From: JAWOFN01 sp046497505 [NCBI: bacterium]
GTDB lineage: Bacteria > Blakebacterota > Blakebacteria > Blakebacterales
Assembly: GCA_046497505.1 (NCBI GenBank)
Contig: JAWOFN010000024.1
Location: 1-14,639, forward strand
Direction of reading: 5' to 3'
DNA: 14,639 nt
The notes under the pieces were generated by a model. The model did not search any database. It saw nothing but the letters and a program-made list of their open reading frames with translations, and was not told the DNA's origin. Position numbers and translations under genes: made by a program. Positions 14,347 through 14,639 of this stretch are shown piece after piece. How positions within the stretch are numbered: the first letter of the stretch is position 1; each line of letters starts with the position of its first letter.

Positions 14347-14561
14347 CGCACCGCGGATCCGGTCTGTACCGGGCTCTTCTCCTGATCGTGGCGCTGAGCG
14401 TCTTAGCGGCGTGTGCAGAGGACGAGGCAACGGGCGACCGCACCGCTGCCGAAGGTGAACGGGGCATGGTGAGCAGCGCCCATCCCCTGGCCACCGAGGC
14501 GGGCCTGGAAGTGCTGCGGGAGGGGGGCAACGCCTTCGATGCCGCGGTGGCAGTGACCGCC
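14343..14561 (+). CDS. ggt: Gamma-glutamyltransferase, N-terminal end (partial; interrupted by a fold-back)
   Basis: ATG 14343 overlaps the RDD stop. The first 24 residues form a lipoprotein signal (LYRALLLIVALSVLAAC) with lipobox LAAC and lipid-modified Cys24. A short linker leads to GMVSSAHPLATEAGLEVLREGGNAFDAAVAVTA, the standard N-terminal block of gamma-glutamyltranspeptidases. These enzymes transfer or hydrolyse the gamma-glutamyl group of glutathione and related compounds outside the cytoplasm. They mature by self-cleavage at a threonine that would lie well downstream of this window. The reliable sequence ends at 14561 (73 codons). Bases 14562-14639 read on the opposite strand as the true continuation, ALNVVEPMMSGMGG, which is the conserved next family block. 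The forward translation past 14561 is therefore spurious. Confidence 0.9.
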
Positions 14562-14639
14562 ACCCCCCATACCGGACATCATGGGCTCGACGACGTTCAG
14601 GGCGGCGGTCACTGCCACCGCGGCATCGAAGGCGTTGCC
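14526..14639. repeat. Perfect 36-base inverted repeat with 42-base spacer (fold-back end)
   Basis: Bases 14604-14639 are the exact reverse complement of 14526-14561. The 42-base spacer, read on the minus strand, encodes the missing next 14 residues of the ggt product in frame with the minus-strand arm. The sequence therefore turns back on itself rather than containing a natural palindrome. Confidence 0.95.

Noticed and set aside
14403-14618. A minus-strand gene starting MAVTAALNVVEPMM
   Set aside because: It is the ggt continuation seen through the fold-back, followed by antisense of the forward arm. It is not a separate gene.
1-14639. CRISPR arrays, insertion sequences, phage genes, toxin-antitoxin pairs or a biosynthetic cluster
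   Set aside because: No regularly spaced repeats, transposase motifs, terminal inverted repeats with target duplications, or such gene families were seen on either strand.

Overview
The window is GC-rich bacterial chromosomal DNA with short intergenic gaps and many 4-base stop/start overlaps (GTGA or ATGA). There is no phage, plasmid, insertion sequence or CRISPR signal. The relic of a serine/threonine kinase with a C-terminal helical-repeat tail, a Gly/Pro-rich FtsH N-terminus and the general gene style fit a Gram-negative lineage such as Gemmatimonadota or a neighbouring phylum. That placement is an inference, not a phylogenetic result.

Layout. 1-343: the 3' end of a gene ending in what looks like a GyrI-like effector-binding fold, then a complete tRNA-Cys(GCA) with encoded CCA and a terminator hairpin. 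344-3005: a decayed stretch on the + strand. It holds a kinase relic reduced to its first and last codons (549-808), an unrecognised 102-aa gene (877-1185), an intact MOP-superfamily (MATE/ANKH-like) membrane protein (1256-2710), and a hemolysin III/TrhA relic reduced to its N- and C-terminal pieces (2707-3005). 3021-5904, minus strand: a lipoprotein-type serine hydrolase, a PLP-dependent Cys/Met-metabolism lyase, and an overlapping TrmO tRNA methyltransferase. 6049-9934, plus strand: a tight operon of alpha/beta hydrolase, glycerol kinase (glpK) and glycerol-3-phosphate dehydrogenase (glpD). This reads as a route from glycerol esters to dihydroxyacetone phosphate. 10065-13578, minus strand: FtsH protease and, upstream of it, a CPBP (CAAX-type) membrane protease with an extra C-terminal helical domain. 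13732-14561, plus strand: an RDD-family membrane protein overlapping the start of a lipoprotein gamma-glutamyltransferase.

The last 114 bases are a fold-back. The ggt reading frame runs correctly to 14561. The final 78 bases are then the reverse complement of the gene's own continuation, giving two perfect 36-base inverted arms. This is most simply a template-switch or assembly artefact at a contig end, so the ggt product after residue 73 should not be trusted in forward reading.

Regulatory signals. Several genes share an extended -10 element close to TGSTATSYT, and the MATE-like gene has it so close to its ATG that the mRNA is probably near-leaderless. ftsH is preceded by a sigma-32-like heat-shock promoter (CCCTGAAA, 12 bases, CCCCATCA) in an unusually AT-rich pocket. 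I found no convincing undescribed multi-gene system. The most notable items are the two internally deleted genes, the fold-back terminus, the shared promoter motif and the lipase-glpK-glpD operon.
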